A stretch of DNA of 34,898 bases from Flavobacteriales bacterium (GCA_020630395.1 JAHDBM010000008.1:1-34898), one strand, 5' to 3'. Shown: positions 8,847-17,589, counted from the first letter of the stretch. The notes: a model not told the origin generated them from the letters alone. Numbers and translations: made by a program.

Positions 8847-9209
8847 TTGATCCTTAGGAAGTTACTAATTAACTTGATTAAAATATATCATGAAATTGAG
8901 CCAGTTTTTGATGATGTTGTATATAAAAATGAGCCTAATCTTGATTATAATAAAATTAGAACAGTTGTAGCTACTAATTTTCCGGATCTAGGGTATTACA
9001 ATTCTGAAGATAGTTTAGGGGATGCTATAGATGATTTATCGGACATAATCAGAGATCTTATGGAGATAAAATGGAGGTTTCAAAAGACGAGTGAGAAAGA
9101 TGCAATATGGAATTTTTGTTTTAAAATGCATAACCATACTATAAACCATATTAATGGTTTAATTTCTTACATAGATAGTGATGATATTTACTTACATGAA
9201 TATGAATAA
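8847..9209 (+). CDS. DUF5063-like hypothetical protein
   Basis: No biochemical role is known. The 120-residue product contains NFPDLGYYNSEDSLGDAIDD, followed by LSDIIRDLMEIKWRF, AIWNFCFKMHNHTINH and a final loop. This order of a 'FPxLGYY', a 'GDAxDDLxDI' and a late 'AxWxxxFxxxxHxxxH' block resembles DUF5063 proteins (recalled, not searched). The first usable start is TTG at 8847. The frame stays open for a further 69 bases upstream, back to a stop at 8775, and translates into plausible helix (LIDTIVEFGTIV), but holds no ATG, GTG or TTG. The N-terminus is therefore uncertain and may be eroded, or may use a rarer start. The C-terminus looks intact. Confidence 0.6.
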   Translation: MILRKLLINLIKIYHEIEPVFDDVVYKNEPNLDYNKIRTVVATNFPDLGYYNSEDSLGDAIDDLSDIIRDLMEIKWRFQKTSEKDAIWNFCFKMHNHTINHINGLISYIDSDDIYLHEYE

Positions 9210-9260
9210 ATTATAATATTATATTTTTAACTCTCCTTATTAGTTGTAATCTATTCTGAA

Positions 9261-9290
9261 TGTCATTCCTGACTTCGATCAGGAATCTAA
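9261..9290. repeat. REP-like palindrome (ATTCCTGA/TCAGGAAT)
   Basis: ATTCCTGA (9265-9272) and TCAGGAAT (9279-9286) are perfect complements around CTTCGA. 'GTCATTCCTGA...TCAGGAATCT' is a familiar dispersed intergenic repeat in Flavobacteriia (recalled). It lies in the gene-free spacer between the convergent hypothetical gene and the protease gene. Confidence 0.7.
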
Positions 9291-9308
9291 GACTTTACGA
9301 AATAAATA

Positions 9309-9333
9309 GATCCTTAATCAAGTTGAGGATAAC
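9309..9333. repeat. Degenerate companion repeat arm
   Basis: AGATCCTTAATCAAGTTGAGGAT has the ends ATCCT (9311-9315) and AGGAT (9327-9331), with a mismatched inner stem. It resembles the 'GATCCTGAATCAAGTTCAGGATGACA' half that usually accompanies the preceding palindrome. The substitutions suggest an older, decaying copy. Confidence 0.5.
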
Positions 9334-9356
9334 AAATCATTATTATTTAACAAACA

Positions 9357-9407
9357 GTGTCATGATGAGTTTTTCAAGTTAGCTCAAGATAAACTTAGTT
9401 GAAGCAT
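9357..9407. repeat. Third dispersed repeat in the same spacer (expanded GTCATGATGAG...GAAGCAT form)
   Basis: The stretch begins GTGTCATGATGAG and ends GTTGAAGCAT, matching the ends of the 2608-2634 element (GTGTCATGCTGAG...GTCGAAGCAT) but with about 25 extra bases in the middle. The middle contains loosely complementary TCAAGTT and AACTTAGTTGA segments. It is probably a related but longer or rearranged member of the same repeat class. Confidence 0.45.
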
Positions 9408-9421
9408 AACTAGAACCAAAT

Positions 9422-9459
9422 AAAAAATCCCTTCATTAAACATAATGAAGGGATTTTTT
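9422..9459 (-). terminator. Intrinsic terminator, perfect 17-bp stem, bidirectional
   Basis: AAAAAATCCCTTCATTA (9422-9438) pairs perfectly with TAATGAAGGGATTTTTT (9443-9459) around a 4-base loop. There is a run of six T on either exit side, so it can stop transcription in both directions. It lies 18 bases past the stop of the minus-strand protease gene and also faces the plus-strand genes ending at 9209. It is the clearest intrinsic terminator in the window. Confidence 0.92.
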
Positions 9460-9477
9460 GTCCAAACTTTCGGGATG

Positions 9478-12400
9478 TTACTCTCGAGTAATTTTATAAG
9501 GTAGGTTATTAATGTATAATACATAACTTCCTTTAGCAAGGTTTGTCATATCAAGTGTTTCTTGATAGTTCTTACTTTGCTGATCAAAAGATCGATCAGT
9601 AATTAAATTACCTAATATATCAACTAACCTTAGCGATAAGTTCTCTTCTTTATTAAACTCTACTTGAATATTTAATAATCCATTAGTAGGGTTAGGGAAT
9701 ATCTTAAGATCACTTAATAATTCATTTTCATCAACTCCAATAGAAGAATTAACGGTTATTGTTTGACAAGTACTAACCGTATCACAAGCAGGGTTATCTA
9801 CAATTAAACAAACAGTGTATGTTCCTGCAGTTGCATAAACATGATTGTTGTTTTGTGAAGTAGAGGTATTACCATCTCCAAAATCCCAATCCCATTGTGT
9901 TGCACCACTAGAATTATCGGTAAACAATACATTTAATCCGGCTGCAGTTTGAGTAAATGCTGCAGTTAAGTTATCAAAGACTGTAATATGTCCTGTACTT
10001 GTTTTAGTATCAGATCCAGAAGCATTAGATACTTGTAGTACTACATCATAAGTTCCTGGAGAACTATACGTAACTACAGGGTTTTGAGTAGTAGATGAAG
10101 CAGGTGTTCCACCATTAAAAGTCCAGTTCCAAGAAGTTGGACTACCAGTAGATTGATCGTAGAAGTTAACAGAGCTTCCAGCACATACTAAAGTTGTACT
10201 TGAAGAAAAGTTAGCTACCGGAGTAGGTGAACCAGTATTACACTGCCAATCTATTTGGAATCCTTGTAAATGTAATCCAGGGTCAGTATGGAAATGTATC
10301 GTTACAGCACCACCAGTTGAAGTTATAGTTGGCGGAGGTGTACTAGTATTACAAAATTTACCTAATGAAGGAGAACTAGTTGTTGGTCCATCAAAAATTT
10401 CTAAGTAATCATAATCACATGCTACAGCTCCTCCCGAACCTGGTTCTATATCAAAGAATGCCATGTTAAGTGTAACTGATGTGGCACCAGTTGGAGCAAT
10501 TGTAATGTAAGAATCCTGATTAGGTGTGTAGTTTCCGCTTGGTCCACCATCATCATAAACAGTTCCTGTACATTTAGTTTGTGTAGGATGTGTTGTATTA
10601 GGAGGTAAAATAATAGGACATGTAGTATCTACTTGTATGTAAGCTGTTCTAGTTAAACTATCACTTCCTGAACCATTTGTTGCAACTAATTTTACAGGAT
10701 AAGTTCCAGGAGTATTATATGTTACACTTGGATTAGTAGCAGTTGAAGTGGCTGGAGTACCTCCAGTAAATGTCCAAGAATAGCTAGTTGCATTTATACT
10801 AGAATTGTTAAAAGTTACATTGTCACCTACACATATAGTTGTTGGTGTACCTGTGAATTGAGCAGTAGGTAGTGGGCTTCCGCCTGTAACACAGTTCCAT
10901 GAAATGCTAAACCCTTGTAAATGTAAACCTGGATCAGTATGAAAATGAATAGTAATTGCACCTCCAGTAGAGTTAATAATACTAGGCGGAGGATTATTTG
11001 TGTTACAATATTTTCCTATTAATGGCGAACTAGTAGATGGGCCATCAAAAATTTCTACATAATCGTAACCACAGTTTGTAAATCCTTCAACATCAAAAGA
11101 ATTAATTGTAAGGTTAACTTGAGCAGCACCAGTAGGAGCAATAGTAATATACGAATCTTGGTTAGCAGAATATATACCACTTGGCCCACCATCATCATAT
11201 AAAGTACCTGCACAATTTGTGTCTGTAATATTACCATTTACTGGTAAAATAAGTGGACATGGATTAGATGGATCAACATCAATGTAACCCACTTTAGTTA
11301 TTGAATCTATTCCACAACTTCCACCATCAGCAACTAATTTAACCGTGTAAAGTCCTGTAGCTGTATAAGTATGAGTTGGATTTGCAGCTGTGCTTGTGTT
11401 TCCATCACCAAAATCCCAACTGTACGTAATAGCGTTATTACTTAAGTTATTAAATGTAACAGTAAATGGAGCAGCACAACCAACAGTTTTATTAGCAGCA
11501 AAATCTGCTGTAACATTTGGATTATATGCACTACCAACACCTACTGCATACCAAGCATCAGTAGTAGCTTCAACTTCAGGTGAACATCCCCCATATAAAT
11601 CTGTTGCAGCTTTTATAGCATAGAAACGAGCATCAACATATTGAGAACTAGAAGTTAAATAAACAGTTAAATTTCTAAAAGCAATTTTTTCAGCAATATT
11701 AAATCCTTGAGCAGTAACAGAGTATGAATTACTTAAATCATTTGTTCCTGTTCCACCATTTACCATTAAATAATACCAGAAATTTTGAACTCCACTGTTA
11801 TAATGAACTCCTCCATTATCACCAGATCCAGTATACCAATGTTGCCCCAAATAGGTGTCAGGATGGTTTTTTGCATTTGGATTCGACATATTTCTCATTA
11901 CCCAAGATCCGTTAGATATTTCATCACCAAGTATCCAATTTGCTTGACTAGGTCTTGACCAAAAATCAATTGAAATTCCAAAAATATCAGCAAATGATTC
12001 ATTTAGCGCTCCAGATTGATATGAATAAACTAAGCCAGCAGTTCTTGAGACTAACCCATGTGTAATTTCGTGTCCAGCAATAACCATTGAAGTCAATGGT
12101 TTGGTAGGGAAAGGATTAGAGCTTGTTATAATTGTATCTCCATCTCCATAAGTCATTCTTGATCCATCCCAAAAAGCATTAACAAACTTTGTTCCATAAT
12201 GAATATAACTTCTCAATCGAAAACCGGCATCATCAATTGAGTTTCTATTGTGAACTGACCAAAAATAGTCATAAGTCATTTCAGCTCCCCAGTGAGCATC
12301 ACCAGCATATTGATCTAATTGTGCATTAGCATTATTCCAATTATTGTCATTATCAGTAAAATCTATAGCACTGCCATGGCTTGTATTCTGATTTAAATCA

Positions 12401-13218
12401 TAGGTTTCAACTCCATTACCTCTTCCTGACTCTCTTAATCTGTAAGCTCCTCCAAAAGAATCTGCGGTTATTGGTTGAGTCCCACTATAACCCGTGACTG
12501 CTGTGCCAACAACATCCGCAGTATGAATTAAATCGTTTGAAAAAAGAATTTCTCCGGTATTAGCATCAATGTATAATTCTTTTCGACTTAATGGTTCTTG
12601 TGCGTATATATCTAACTTGTATGCTAATCGAATAGCCTTTGATAGGTCTCCATCTTTTGTGATATAAACTAACTCACTTTTAGGAAAAAATGTAGCAGAA
12701 GGATCATTTTGCTCTGCTTTAATAAATAATTCTTCATTAGGATCTTCCCATTTATACCTTGCTGCACCAATATGACCTTTCGCAATTTGTAAAGCTGTAT
12801 TAAAAGATATAGATGCACTGCTATTTTTTGGCGTGCTAGATAAAGCTTCTCCATTTACAGAAACTACTTTTCCATTTTTAGTATGAACAATAATCATAGA
12901 ATGTTCAACAGGAAAACCGTTTATGGTTTGTTTGTACCTGTAATGATTCATGTTTAATTTATCTTTAGTAGTATTGATAAAATCAAATGATAAATTATTT
13001 TTTGTTGTAGTATTAAGAATATCAAAAATTTCGGATGTAGAAGGTTCTTTTCCTTCGATAAATTCAATGTAGTTTGGTACTTCAGTGAAAGATTTTAGAC
13101 GAATTGTCTTTGCATTATTTACTTTATCGAATGCATCTTGACCAGTTATAACTTGAATTTCTTGGCCAAATACGATACTTGAAAGCCCAATAATAGGCAG
13201 GAGTACTAATCTTTTCAT
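9478..13218 (-). CDS. Secreted M4 (thermolysin-like) metalloprotease with PKD/CUB repeats and T9SS sorting domain
   Basis: This is a zinc endopeptidase exported across both membranes. A signal peptide (about residues 1-19) is followed by an FTP/PepSY-type propeptide to about 225 and the M4 catalytic domain, about 235-560. The catalytic domain has H383-E-I-T-H387, the third zinc ligand Glu407 in NESFADIFG, and His472 in GGVHYNSG. The spacings equal thermolysin's H142, E166 and H231. Then come PKD (about 567-650), CUB (about 653-775), PKD (about 780-860), CUB (about 865-994) and two more PKD domains. A type A T9SS sorting domain with the FPNP motif closes the protein (from about 1160). PKD and CUB domains probably bind substrate or surface polymers. 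The two PKD-CUB modules are near copies. It has its own terminator, and 75 bases separate it from the upstream gene. The substrate is unknown. Confidence 0.95.
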   Translation of the reverse strand: MKRLVLLPIIGLSSIVFGQEIQVITGQDAFDKVNNAKTIRLKSFTEVPNYIEFIEGKEPSTSEIFDILNTTTKNNLSFDFINTTKDKLNMNHYRYKQTINGFPVEHSMIIVHTKNGKVVSVNGEALSSTPKNSSASISFNTALQIAKGHIGAARYKWEDPNEELFIKAEQNDPSATFFPKSELVYITKDGDLSKAIRLAYKLDIYAQEPLSRKELYIDANTGEILFSNDLIHTADVVGTAVTGYSGTQPITADSFGGAYRLRESGRGNGVETYDLNQNTSHGSAIDFTDNDNNWNNANAQLDQYAGDAHWGAEMTYDYFWSVHNRNSIDDAGFRLRSYIHYGTKFVNAFWDGSRMTYGDGDTIITSSNPFPTKPLTSMVIAGHEITHGLVSRTAGLVYSYQSGALNESFADIFGISIDFWSRPSQANWILGDEISNGSWVMRNMSNPNAKNHPDTYLGQHWYTGSGDNGGVHYNSGVQNFWYYLMVNGGTGTNDLSNSYSVTAQGFNIAEKIAFRNLTVYLTSSSQYVDARFYAIKAATDLYGGCSPEVEATTDAWYAVGVGSAYNPNVTADFAANKTVGCAAPFTVTFNNLSNNAITYSWDFGDGNTSTAANPTHTYTATGLYTVKLVADGGSCGIDSITKVGYIDVDPSNPCPLILPVNGNITDTNCAGTLYDDGGPSGIYSANQDSYITIAPTGAAQVNLTINSFDVEGFTNCGYDYVEIFDGPSTSSPLIGKYCNTNNPPPSIINSTGGAITIHFHTDPGLHLQGFSISWNCVTGGSPLPTAQFTGTPTTICVGDNVTFNNSSINATSYSWTFTGGTPATSTATNPSVTYNTPGTYPVKLVATNGSGSDSLTRTAYIQVDTTCPIILPPNTTHPTQTKCTGTVYDDGGPSGNYTPNQDSYITIAPTGATSVTLNMAFFDIEPGSGGAVACDYDYLEIFDGPTTSSPSLGKFCNTSTPPPTITSTGGAVTIHFHTDPGLHLQGFQIDWQCNTGSPTPVANFSSSTTLVCAGSSVNFYDQSTGSPTSWNWTFNGGTPASSTTQNPVVTYSSPGTYDVVLQVSNASGSDTKTSTGHITVFDNLTAAFTQTAAGLNVLFTDNSSGATQWDWDFGDGNTSTSQNNNHVYATAGTYTVCLIVDNPACDTVSTCQTITVNSSIGVDENELLSDLKIFPNPTNGLLNIQVEFNKEENLSLRLVDILGNLITDRSFDQQSKNYQETLDMTNLAKGSYVLYINNLPYKITRE
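10236..10622 (-). repeat. CUB-coding repeat, downstream copy
   Basis: This encodes residues of about 865-994 of the protease, from CPIILPPN to DWQC. It matches the upstream copy at about 10890-11260 in long blocks, such as YDDGGPSG, QDSYITIAPTGA, YLEIFDGP and IHFHTDPGLHLQGF. Together with the neighbouring PKD segments it forms a duplicated PKD-CUB module. The DNA similarity is visible but interrupted. Confidence 0.8.
10890..11260 (-). repeat. CUB-coding repeat, upstream copy
   Basis: This encodes residues of about 653-775 of the protease, from CPLILPVN to SWNC. It shares YDDGGPSG, QDSYITIAPTGA, YVEIFDGP and IHFHTDPGLHLQGF with the other copy. This copy lacks the three-residue-longer GSGGAV loop seen in the second copy, so the two have begun to diverge. 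Confidence 0.8.
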
Positions 13219-13293
13219 ATACAGAGTTGATTGTTTCGTGTATAGATTTAACGGAGCTCAAATGAAAAGGTTTCTTCTTTGGAGTATAAAATA

Positions 13294-14763
13294 TTAACTT
13301 TTGTTAGTTTCTTTTTTTGTATGTTGAATATCAATGGCTACAATCCCAGCTAAACTCCCATAAACTAATATGGACATTTTTTCGTAATCACTAAAAGTGT
13401 TGAATAAGCCATGAGCGTAAAATGTAACTAGCCCAAGAAAGAAACCATATAGAATTATTCTTTGGTTTTTATCTTTAATATGTAGGAGTAAACCAAGTGA
13501 CCTACCAACTGAATAAATGAAGACTAAGATAAATAGTATTAACCCTAAAATTCCTTCTTCTGATAAAAGTGTTAAATACTCAGAATGAGAATTTCCTTTA
13601 TCACCTGCATTACTACTTATTTCAGTTGTAAATTCATTTGTTTGAAATTGTGCATATTGAAATTGGTAGGTTCCTGGTCCCCATCCTGTAAAAGGTCTTA
13701 CTTCAAACATACGATAGGCACAAACCCATCTATTTATTCTTTCAAGATTAGATGCATTAGATTTTAAATCGGTAACCGTTTCTAAATGCTCTCCAGCATT
13801 GTTAGTACTTTTTTTAGCATCTCCTGATTTTACATTTTGATATATACTGTTAAACTTAAGTGAGAAAACAGCAATGGCTATTGTTGCAATGTATAGATAA
13901 TATTTTGGGGGTATTTTAAATTGTGTTATAAATAAAATGCCAAAAGCACCTATAACACTTATCCACCCTGCTCTAGAATAAGATAGAATTTCACCAATTA
14001 TAATTAGAATAGTTACAAAAAGGAAGAAAATAGATTTTAATGCAAAGAATTCCTTTTTAATTAATTGATACGAGTACAACACAAAAAATGGAATCACAAA
14101 GGCTAAACAAGCTCCATAAACGGTATGATCTTCGTAAAATGGTTCGGTCATTTCAAAGGATTCTTCTTGAGAAAAATTAAATTGAGAATGTGTTAGTATG
14201 GCATTAATTATTGGGATAATTAGTCCAACACCATAAAGAACCATAAGCATTTTTTGTTCCTTTTTACTTTTAAATAAATGAGAAAAGATCAAGTAGAACC
14301 CTAAAATAAAGGAGATTTTTAGAACTATTCGTTTAAACGATATCTCGGGCATTGTACTAAACATGGAGGTTAATATCATCCATATTATATGAGCGATTAA
14401 AATAATAGTTATAGGGTGTCTTAAAATCTGTTTATTTATTGAAGTCCCTGATAATAGTTTAATAAAAGAAAGTAAGACTAATAATCCAAGCATACCTTCA
14501 GCAGGTAAACTTAGGGCTAGTCCTCCTGATCCTGAACCGGTTAAATCTGTTATGTTAATTGATAAGGGTGCTAAGAAAATAATAAAATAGCAAAAAACGG
14601 TAGGGTAGAAAAAAGCAAAAAAGACTCCAAATACACCAAGTAAACTACCAATTAAAGCAGTTGCCAATGTAGTTTGGTTATTAATGAAGGCGAAACCAAT
14701 AAACCCAAGTAATAAGGTAACTAGGGTTAAGGTAAGATAATCTCTTTTGATAAGCGTCTTCAT
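13294..14763 (-). CDS. O-antigen ligase / Wzy-type polymerase-like membrane protein
   Basis: This 489-residue protein has about 11-12 hydrophobic segments. It has a large extracytoplasmic loop (about residues 300-390) before the conserved GWGPGTYQFQYAQF and NSHSEYLTLLSEEGILGL blocks, which mark the Wzy_C/O-antigen-ligase family. Members either polymerise polysaccharide repeat units or ligate finished glycans to a lipid or protein acceptor on the outer face of the inner membrane. The gene lies 12 bases after a Wzz-like gene on the same strand, which favours a polymerase or chain-length pairing. The family cannot be resolved into ligase or polymerase by sequence alone. The ATG start gives the cytoplasmic MKTLIKRDYL lead. 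Confidence 0.85.
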   Translation of the reverse strand: MKTLIKRDYLTLTLVTLLLGFIGFAFINNQTTLATALIGSLLGVFGVFFAFFYPTVFCYFIIFLAPLSINITDLTGSGSGGLALSLPAEGMLGLLVLLSFIKLLSGTSINKQILRHPITIILIAHIIWMILTSMFSTMPEISFKRIVLKISFILGFYLIFSHLFKSKKEQKMLMVLYGVGLIIPIINAILTHSQFNFSQEESFEMTEPFYEDHTVYGACLAFVIPFFVLYSYQLIKKEFFALKSIFFLFVTILIIIGEILSYSRAGWISVIGAFGILFITQFKIPPKYYLYIATIAIAVFSLKFNSIYQNVKSGDAKKSTNNAGEHLETVTDLKSNASNLERINRWVCAYRMFEVRPFTGWGPGTYQFQYAQFQTNEFTTEISSNAGDKGNSHSEYLTLLSEEGILGLILFILVFIYSVGRSLGLLLHIKDKNQRIILYGFFLGLVTFYAHGLFNTFSDYEKMSILVYGSLAGIVAIDIQHTKKETNKS

Positions 14764-14775
14764 TTATGTTGGAGA

Positions 14776-15756
14776 CTATATTTCTTGTTTAATACGTTTC
14801 CATTGATCTTTAGCTAAAAGAAGAAGAAGCGTAATAATAAATCCTGCAGCTATAAAAACAATTCCATTAATGGATAGTCTTGGAGACACTTTTTGATAAT
14901 TTGCTTTAGCCCAAGATATCTTGTAGACAGATGCTATAGGCAAATTAAGTCTTGTGTTAGCTTCGTCTAGTTTACCTCTTATAAAATTTAAACGACCTTG
15001 CATAAAATAATATTCATTAATTAACCTCTCTACTTCCTGTGTTTGATTTATGCTTCCGATTTTTTTAACCGCTTCGTCACCAGGATAAATATGGGTGTTT
15101 TTTTGTCGTTCTTCCATAAACATTTCTCTGTTTTTAAAAAGTGGATTTGCTTTGTTTTTACCGCCTTTGTCAGCTAAATAATATATAGAGTCTAATAAGT
15201 TATTTACTTTGGTTTTCTTTATATCATATTCTTTTTGATAATTGTTTACAATTAACTGAACATTAGTTTTTAGAATTTTTTCTCTTTCAGCATCTATAAT
15301 TTCTATTAAACGATTTACAATGTTTTTAGATAATTCGGGGTCTTGGGTAACTGCTTGTATTTTAACAGATAAATATCGTGTTCTACTAAAGGTGATATCA
15401 CTGTCGTAGTTTAGATATAAATAGTATTGAGCAGTAGGGTCAGTTGTGTCTACTTCCCATATTTTAGCTAAGTCAAATTCTTTAATAATGCGATCTTTTA
15501 CATAATTAGATTCAAATAATTGAATTAATTTATCGGCATCATTTTCTGTACCAAAAGAAGGATTATATATGATGTCATTATACGCATTAGAATTTACAGG
15601 ATATACAGTGCCAGAAGATTTAAACCTTTTTGGTGTTAGCATTGTAACAACAATAGCAGCTATAATAGCTATGAAGGTTACAGCAATAAAAAGTTTTCTA
15701 TTGGTGTAAAAAGTTTTCAGTAAATTAATGTTTGCTTCGTTATTGTTTTCCAACAT
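14776..15756 (-). CDS. Wzz-like polysaccharide chain-length determinant protein
   Basis: The layout is that of Wzz/PCP proteins: a short cytoplasmic N-terminus, a first membrane segment (about residues 21-41), a large periplasmic region with predicted coiled-coil helices (about 160-250), and a second membrane segment near the end (about 295-315). It finishes with a short basic tail. The N-terminal block TPKRFKSSGTVYP is typical. There is no C-terminal tyrosine kinase domain. Such proteins set the length of surface polysaccharide made by a Wzy polymerase, and the neighbouring ligase/polymerase-like gene 12 bases downstream fits that role. It begins 11 bases after yicC ends, so all three are probably one transcript. 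Confidence 0.82.
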   Translation of the reverse strand: MLENNNEANINLLKTFYTNRKLFIAVTFIAIIAAIVVTMLTPKRFKSSGTVYPVNSNAYNDIIYNPSFGTENDADKLIQLFESNYVKDRIIKEFDLAKIWEVDTTDPTAQYYLYLNYDSDITFSRTRYLSVKIQAVTQDPELSKNIVNRLIEIIDAEREKILKTNVQLIVNNYQKEYDIKKTKVNNLLDSIYYLADKGGKNKANPLFKNREMFMEERQKNTHIYPGDEAVKKIGSINQTQEVERLINEYYFMQGRLNFIRGKLDEANTRLNLPIASVYKISWAKANYQKVSPRLSINGIVFIAAGFIITLLLLLAKDQWKRIKQEI

Positions 15757-15767
15757 GTTGTTCGAAA

Positions 15768-16643
15768 TTATAGGGTGTTCAATATTTGTTCTTTCAGTTT
15801 TTCTAATTCATCTTTCATTTGGACTACAATTTTTTGCATTCCTTGATGGTTAGCTTTAGATCCTAGTGTGTTTATTTCTCTACCAATTTCTTGTCCAATG
15901 AAGCCAAGTTTTTTTCCTTGATTTGCTTCTTTGTCTAGTACTTCTAAAAAATAATCGCAGTGACCTTTTAATCTAACTTTTTCCTCAGTAATATCTAGTT
16001 TTTCTAAATAGTATATTAGCTCTTGCTCAAAACGATTTTCATCAATTTTTTTATCAGTAAATTGATCGATAAGCGATTTGGAAATTTTAGCTTTTACATT
16101 TTCCATTCGATCACTTTCGAGAGCTGGTATTTGTTCAAGTAAATTTAAAATGGTGTTTATTCTACCTGCTAATTCATTTTGGAGAGTAGTGCCTTCTTGT
16201 ACTCTAAATTTTTCAAATTCAGTTAGAGCAGTTTTAATAACTTCTTGAATTTGCGTCCATTCGTTTTCGTCTAATTCTTGTTTAACAGATGATAGCGTTT
16301 CGGGCATTTTTGTTGCTAATGCAAATAAATTTTCATTCATATTAAGATCTAGAGAATATGATAATTCTTTTAGATCATTATAATACTTTAATACAACTTC
16401 TTTATTTAGATTGTATGCTTTATCAGTTTCAGGAAGTTCTACATAAATTGAGAAATCAACTTTTCCTCTTTTAATCTTATCGGAAACAAAAGATCTAAGT
16501 GTTAATTCTTTTTCTTTGTAAAAATTGGGCATTCTTAAATTTAAATCTAAGAATTTGCTATTCAAAGATTTAATTTCTACCGATACTTTTTTGTTGTTAA
16601 TATTACTTGTGGCTTTACCGTAGCCAGTCATGGATTGTATCAT
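15768..16643 (-). CDS. yicC: YicC family endoribonuclease
   Basis: The N-terminal signature MIQSMTGYGKA, followed by EIKSLNSKFLDLNLRMP, is diagnostic of the YicC family. The C-terminal DUF1732 domain is also present, with FIGQEIGREINTLGSKANH. The length of 291 residues is standard. YicC proteins are reported as endoribonucleases that act on RNA in the cytoplasm. In many bacteria yicC sits next to gmk, but here it is followed by Wzz-like and ligase-like genes. The upstream spacer of 46 bases contains TACCTTTA, one mismatch from the Bacteroidota -10 consensus, so an internal promoter is possible. Confidence 0.93.
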   Translation of the reverse strand: MIQSMTGYGKATSNINNKKVSVEIKSLNSKFLDLNLRMPNFYKEKELTLRSFVSDKIKRGKVDFSIYVELPETDKAYNLNKEVVLKYYNDLKELSYSLDLNMNENLFALATKMPETLSSVKQELDENEWTQIQEVIKTALTEFEKFRVQEGTTLQNELAGRINTILNLLEQIPALESDRMENVKAKISKSLIDQFTDKKIDENRFEQELIYYLEKLDITEEKVRLKGHCDYFLEVLDKEANQGKKLGFIGQEIGREINTLGSKANHQGMQKIVVQMKDELEKLKEQILNTL

Positions 16644-16689
16644 AAGATTTGCCTCATTTTTGGTAAAGGTATTTAAAAAAAGAGAAATT

Positions 16690-17589
16690 TCAGTTAGATG
16701 CTTGCTTATTACCTGTTTTACTTACTAAATAAACACCTAAAAAGATAAGTAGAGTAGCCGTTATTTTTTGCCAACCTATAATACTGTTGTTTTTGGAATT
16801 ATAAATTAAAACACCTAAAAGCATTACAAATACGGGTTGTAAGTATATGTAACTAGCTGTAACTGTAGAGCTAAGTTTTTTTAATGCGTAAATATTTAAC
16901 AAATAGGTTGTGAACGTAGTAAAGAAAATAACAAATCCTACTGAAAGCCAAACTGAGGTTGTGAATTCAAAATTATTATCAGAAATACTATATAGCCCAA
17001 ATGGGATTACGTATAAAGCACCAAAAGAAAATATATATGTAATAACAGTTATAGGCTTATACTTTTTCATTAAAGGCTTAACGATTACTAAATAAATAGA
17101 GTAAGATGTTGCATTAAGCATTACAAATAAGTTTCCTAATAAAGAAGATTCACGATTTGTATCACTGGCGCCTAAATAAATAAGTAGTATTGCACCCGTT
17201 AATCCAATTAATACTCCGCTAACTTTTAAAGTGGTTAATTTATTCTTTAAAATAATTAATGAGAAAATTGTTACTAAAACAGGGGTTGTTACCATAATGA
17301 TAGCAGAATCTAAAGGAGATGTTCTGCTAAGCCCATGAAAGAATAATAATTGATTTGCAGCAATACCAAATAAGCCACATAATGCTAATAATAGAAGGTC
17401 TTGTTTGGCTACTTTTTCTTTTACAAATGACTTAATAATTAGGAATAATGAGGTGGCTCCGATTATCCTAAAAAAAATAAAGGTGTTGGCATTAAGGTAA
17501 GATGGCATTACCGCTTTAGCGATATAAAAGTTTAACCCGTAAATAAGGTTAACAATTATTAAGGCTAAATGTGGAATTAGCCTTTTCAA
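16690..17589 (-). CDS. EamA/DMT-family transporter
   Basis: This 299-residue inner-membrane protein has ten hydrophobic segments arranged as two EamA repeats. The first begins with NLIYGLNFYIAKAVMP, and the second, in the C-terminal half, contains ASYIYLQPVFVMLLGVLIY. The drug/metabolite transporter superfamily exports amino acids, nucleosides or other small metabolites. The substrate cannot be read from the sequence. Its ATG overlaps the last four bases of the ArsC-fold gene (17586-17589), so the two are translationally coupled. Confidence 0.9.
   Translation of the reverse strand: MKRLIPHLALIIVNLIYGLNFYIAKAVMPSYLNANTFIFFRIIGATSLFLIIKSFVKEKVAKQDLLLLALCGLFGIAANQLLFFHGLSRTSPLDSAIIMVTTPVLVTIFSLIILKNKLTTLKVSGVLIGLTGAILLIYLGASDTNRESSLLGNLFVMLNATSYSIYLVIVKPLMKKYKPITVITYIFSFGALYVIPFGLYSISDNNFEFTTSVWLSVGFVIFFTTFTTYLLNIYALKKLSSTVTASYIYLQPVFVMLLGVLIYNSKNNSIIGWQKITATLLIFLGVYLVSKTGNKQASN

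Noticed and set aside
10890-11260. Repeats in the protease gene as a CRISPR or tandem satellite
   Set aside because: The similarity follows CUB domain boundaries and preserves the reading frame, so it is coding duplication.
13219-13293. Promoter for the protease gene from TTCATTTG at 13259-13266 (minus strand)
   Set aside because: It has one mismatch in the most conserved part of TAnnTTTG and no TTG at the -33 position. Too weak to list.
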